64,000 bases of DNA from Hermatobates lingyangjiaoensis (taxonomy: Eukaryota > Arthropoda > Insecta > Hemiptera > Hermatobatidae), in assembly GCA_026182355.1 (NCBI GenBank), contig JAPFBL010000068.1, positions 8,407,001-8,471,000 of the forward strand, in the 5' to 3' direction. Under the pieces are notes generated by a model. It did not search any database. It was not told the DNA's origin and saw nothing but the letters and a program-made list of their open reading frames with translations. Of the stretch, positions 61,152 through 64,000 are shown piece after piece. Both the position numbers and the translations under genes were made by a program. Position 1 is the first letter of the stretch. Each line of letters opens with the position of its first letter.

Positions 61152-61993
61152 TTGGTAGCAACAGCAGGAACAAGACTGGTTATGACTGTGGTGAGAAGGG
61201 AGATAAGTGGAGTGATAGTTGACTTTAGTTCATTTAAAAAAGATGTAAGAAGGACTGTGAAATCGGAGGAAGGTGTGGGAGGAGGAATGAAGGTAGGCAT
61301 TTTGTGAGGTACTTGCTGTGGTTCAGATGATGTGGCTCCTGCTGCAACGACATTAGCATAGCTAACGTTCTTGACGACTGGGTTCGTAGAAATACCAGTA
61401 GTTCTTGTCTTTTGACTCTCAGTTGAGTCAACATTTCGCCTCAGCTTCTTCTGTATGTTTTTGTGGATTTCACATCCTCTGTAACTTGCAGGATGAAAGC
61501 CTTCACAAAGGGCACACTTCGCCGGCTCATCTCTTGACTTCATACAATCCTCTGTTCTATGCTGACCTGCGCATTTCACACAACGAGGTGCTAGATTACA
61601 ATAAGTTTTGGTGTGACCATAACGCTGGCACCTTTTGCACTGAGCTATTTCTTTTCGTTTATATGGCTCTTCCACAATAACTTTGGTATGGAACAAGGAA
61701 GTCATTTCAAAGATATCTTTATTATTATGGCTTGGTTCTAGATCTACAAAAAAGAGAGACATAGGCTGCTTCGTCACATTGTGAAGAACATTAGTAATAT
61801 TTCGTACATTATGTCCTAAGTCTTTTAGTTCATCATGGATAGTCTGTATTGGAGTGGAGTGGTGAATATTTCTTATTACTACTCTAAACGCTTTGTCTTG
61901 TTTAAGCTGGTACGTGTGAAAGGGGATGTTTAGCATTCTAAAATGACAGTTGATTTTGCGGTATCCCTCTGCTTCTTTTGGATATTGCAACAT
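61148..61993 (-). pseudogene. ORF1 (gag-like) C-terminal part with pre-C2HC and three zinc knuckles
   Basis: 281 codons. EGYRKINCHFRMLNIPFHTY leads into the pre-C2HC domain (FRVVIRNIHHSTPIQTIHDE ... SLFFVDLEPSHNNKDIFEM). Then come CKRCQRYGHTKTYC, CVKCAGQHRTEDC and CALCEGFHPASYRGC, three CCHC-type knuckles for nucleic-acid binding (about residues 118-182). A hydrophobic Pro/Leu/Thr-rich tail follows. Its function would be to coat the element RNA and help in targeting and strand transfer. The TGA at 61148-61150 overlaps the ATG of ORF2 as ATGA, a termination-reinitiation arrangement. The natural start is lost with the duplication at 61983-62072; the ATG at 61993 is internal. Confidence 0.85.
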
Positions 61994-62072
61994 TACTTGC
62001 TCTTGATTTACAAGCGAAATTACTTATTATATTGCAACATCACTTGCTCTTGATTTACAAGCGAAATTACCT
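61983..62072. repeat. 47-bp-period tandem duplication
   Basis: TATTGCAACATTACTTGCTC starts at 61983 and, with one change, again at 62030; the matching part is about 40 bp. It lies inside retrotransposon ORF1 and breaks the frame. Confidence 0.95.
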
Positions 62073-62407
62073 TTACCGACCAGTTCAGTAAGAGTTCTTA
62101 TAAGATCTGGGAAATTTGTCACCGATTTTAAATATATGAGAGGTGGGGGTGGAAGTCTTGAAGTAGATTCTTCTTTTGAAATTTCCGTTGACAGAACAGA
62201 AAACTTGTTATGAGATAAGAATGATGGAACAGACACATTTGAATCAAGGTTAGCACCGCTCGTGGATGGTACGCTAACCTTGAGAAGTTGTTTGGCACTC
62301 AAATTTAGATCTGATTGTAAAGCAACAGCTACTTTTTTATTTTTTGGTGGGGAATGTGTCTGTGAACGACTACGTCTCTTTTTCATGCTATACTCGTAAT
62401 TAAGCAC
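62027..62407 (-). pseudogene. ORF1 (gag-like) N-terminal part, cut by a tandem duplication
   Basis: 127 codons from the ATG at 62407 to the TAA at 62027-62029. The start is very basic (MKKRRSRS, PPKNKKVA), a Ser/Thr-rich linker follows, then PPPPLIYLKSVTNFPDLIRT and LVGKGNFACKSRASDVAI, the segment that precedes the pre-C2HC domain in Jockey-type ORF1 proteins. The reading frame then breaks. ATTGCAACAT(C/T)ACTTGCTCT and the following bases are present twice, at 61983 and 62030, with a period of 47 nt. Since 47 is not a multiple of three, the duplication shifts the frame. Confidence 0.75.
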
Positions 62408-62844
62408 AACTGAATTACCTTTGACAGGGCTCTCCGAAGATCAATTTAAACAGGTCTTGTTGAATGAATTTTGTTGAGACAATAAGCCAAAGGAATAAAC
62501 TTCTTACAAGTATATGGTTGGAGGCAGCACAGCAGGTAGGTAGAGCAGGCACAGATGTCAATAGAGCAGAAAGTCGCCTTTCTCGCATCCGCTACCGATG
62601 GTAATAATTTTGCTTATAAAACAGACTCTTTTATGTCGGAAAGACTAACTCACAAATCTTAAGATTTAAAACCGAATAAATTAAAGACGTTTTATCACGG
62701 AGCAATGTTTTTTTTTTCTTAAAATAAAATATATTTTTGACAACTTTATGTTCTCACTAGATTTTTCCTATAAAGGAGTATATGTAAGAATATCTAGGTT
62801 TAAAGGCATTTATAATTATATAATAAAAAAGTTATTTGTTGGGA

Positions 62845-62935
62845 TTTGACTCGACGAAGACTTATTGTTACTTTTGAAAGATCATAGTCTTTTTTTCTCA
62901 TTTGTTATTGTAGTTTAAACATTAATTATAATTAC
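62845..62935 (+). repeat. Foldback-arm fragment E
   Basis: GACTCGACGAAGAC, then GAAA (62876-62879), GATCATAGTC and a CTCATTTGTTATTGTAGTTT tail match one arm of the foldback elements. CT is missing from the CTGACGA core; GACT and AGTC (stem I strands) are kept. Confidence 0.5.
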
Positions 62936-62964
62936 ATATACAATATAATATATTTGTATCATGA

Positions 62965-63010
62965 TAAAAGTTTCGACCGTGAAGTATCCGTCAGTTCTTG
63001 AGGTCAAAAT
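62965..63010 (-). ncRNA. Hammerhead-like motif, degenerate
   Basis: The minus strand reads CTCAAGAACTGACGGATACT then TCACGGTCGAAAC. It has a CTGA-type core with an insertion and a GAAA block. Resembles the neighbouring motifs but is incomplete. Confidence 0.3.
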
Positions 63011-63121
63011 TAAACCTTCCATGCCGATGTTTAGGTATAACATTTTAGCTTTAAATAAAACTTGATAAATTTAATTTTTTATATTTATTACAGTTTTATA
63101 TATATAATCACTATATATTTA

Positions 63122-63150
63122 TATTTCGACGTTTCTCGTTATCAGGAGGC
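63122..63150 (-). ncRNA. Hammerhead-like motif, degenerate
   Basis: The minus strand reads CTCCTGATAACGAGAAACGT then CGAAAT: CTGATAA core (one change from CTGANGA), an ACG/CGT stem II, and GAAA. A TA-rich tract follows. Confidence 0.35.
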
Positions 63151-63182
63151 GAAGTAGAAATTAATCTATGTAAACATATATA

Positions 63183-63350
63183 TATATCAATGATCAAACC
63201 ACAATAAGAAATGGGGAAACAAGACTTTCTTCAGAGTCAAAATCGAAGACCGCTTGTTACGGTTGAAAGATCTTAGTCTTGTTTCCCCATTTCTCATTGT
63301 GGTTTGATCATTGATTGTTATTTCACGTGTTTATGTGAAATCTTTATATA
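63183..63350. mobile_element. Foldback element C
   Basis: The left arm (63187-63225, TCAATGATCAAACCACAATA) is partly deleted. The right arm, to about 63316, has CGAAGACCGCTTGTTACGGT, GAAA (63265-63268), GATCTTAGTC and then the reverse complement of the left arm. A TTTCACGTGTTTATGTGAAA hairpin and (TA)n follow. The GAAAGATCTTAGTC part is the least damaged among the copies, but the CTGANGA core is deleted. Confidence 0.6.
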
Positions 63351-64000
63351 TATATAAACAATATTAAGAAATCATCAAACATTTTTTGAAATATCTTGGT
63401 TACAAAACATTTCTTATTTGTCAAAATTTTTTTGCTAATGAAAATTCATAGAAAAAGGTAGTCTAAGCCCTATAATAAGCTTTGGGTTTCGTTATTGAGT
63501 TTATGTTTGTTTAAATAATCATTGTTTGTCTTGTTTTAAGGTTTTGTAAGTGTTTTTTGAGTATCTGTTATTGGACTATATAAGTTCGTTTCCCGTTTCC
63601 AACAGCGATATTCTAACAGCTTAGTAATCAATATTAGATGACTGAACCTTTTCCATCACCCTAGATTTGTCAAGTGGGAAATGGGATACAGGACATATCG
63701 GTCCTGAGCCTGTATGTTGCCATGGTTTGCTAAAAACTATCACCTTGCTTTAAAAACTTCATCCGTTCCCTTATTATATATATTTTGATCTCAAATTAAT
63801 CTAAACACTACTAATACATTCTAGGCTTTATCATGACATTTTTACATGGTTAAACTTCATTTTATAACTGTAATACTTAATTTATTAAATGAGCTTTGTT
63901 AGTTACATAATCATCAGATGAGTGAAGGATACTATAACTTAGTTGCTGTCAAAAGCGGGTAATGGATGTCGGGGACGAAAACTCTATTGCTTTGATGAAG
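63351..64000. other. AT-rich sequence, nothing recognised
   Basis: No gene, repeat or splice-framed exon was found in the last 650 bases. Confidence 0.4.

Larger units (their letters stand above)
58240..62600 (-). mobile_element. Jockey-clade non-LTR retrotransposon, nearly full length, broken
   Basis: A minus-strand element. A 3' poly(A) tail (T-run at 58240-58253 on +) is preceded by AATAAA-type signals (58251-58262). Reading back come a 3' UTR of about 200 nt, ORF2 (endonuclease then reverse transcriptase), ORF1 with three zinc knuckles, and a GC-richer 5' UTR to about 62600. There is no RNase H domain. This layout, the pre-C2HC plus CCHC ORF1 and the APE/RT ORF2 fit the Jockey clade. The 5' edge is approximate and no target-site duplication was identified. 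The sense strand of the 3' UTR has a T-rich low-complexity run (58389-58438). Lesions in both ORFs make it inactive. Confidence 0.85.

Noticed and set aside
1..64000. tRNA, rRNA genes or CRISPR-like arrays
   Set aside because: No cloverleaf, rRNA signature or regularly spaced repeat array was seen on either strand.

Overview
The window is eukaryotic nuclear DNA, most likely from an animal and plausibly an arthropod. It is strongly AT-rich. Coding signal is sparse. It has spliceosomal introns tens of kilobases long, abundant (TA)n/(CA)n microsatellites, and a mixed load of Jockey-type, Ty3/Gypsy, Penelope-like, Helitron, hAT and Tc1/mariner remnants. Nothing in it looks bacterial, and I could not fix the species.

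Only one host gene is supported. On the + strand, an exon at 22829-22954 has a good acceptor, an in-frame stop upstream of a strong-context ATG, 33 codons and a consensus donor in phase 1. A 16-nt microexon at 50253-50268, with near-ideal splice sites, continues that frame after an intron of about 27.3 kb. The rest of the gene must lie beyond the right edge. I did not recognise the protein. Most of 22.9-50.2 kb is therefore intron, and 50.3-64 kb is probably the next intron.

Layout: 0-0.8 kb holds a dead Gypsy reverse transcriptase. 4-5.7 kb and 10.9-12.2 kb hold two copies of an unnamed repeat (called R1 here) with palindromic ends; one copy carries a 130-codon antisense reading frame. 6.2-7.4 kb holds a SINE-like repeat, a foldback element and a hammerhead-like repeat. 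13.3-14.0 kb is a Penelope-like element (PLE) 3' end. 17.5-17.9 kb is a Helitron/PIF1 helicase relic and 21.3-21.7 kb a non-LTR RNase H relic. Inside the big intron are a Gypsy integrase relic (27.6 kb), a second Helitron helicase relic (36.6-37.3 kb), a dead hAT transposase (38.0-38.7 kb), hAT-like ends (40.9 kb) and an unrecognised Cys-rich decayed frame (44.5-45.1 kb). From 47.5 kb onward come a composite repeat, Tc1-like scraps, several foldback elements, and at 58.2-62.6 kb a nearly full-length but broken Jockey-clade retrotransposon on the minus strand.

The most striking pattern is a scatter of about ten hammerhead-like motifs (CTGANGA, stem, GAAA, often a very short palindromic stem III). 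They sit in several different repeat families, mostly next to TA or CA microsatellites. The best pair, at 7.2 and 48.4 kb, keeps all three helices. Hammerhead motifs are known from terminal repeats of PLEs, and a PLE coding end is present here, so PLE-derived ends are the simplest reading. The foldback arrangement, with a core in each arm, is worth following up.
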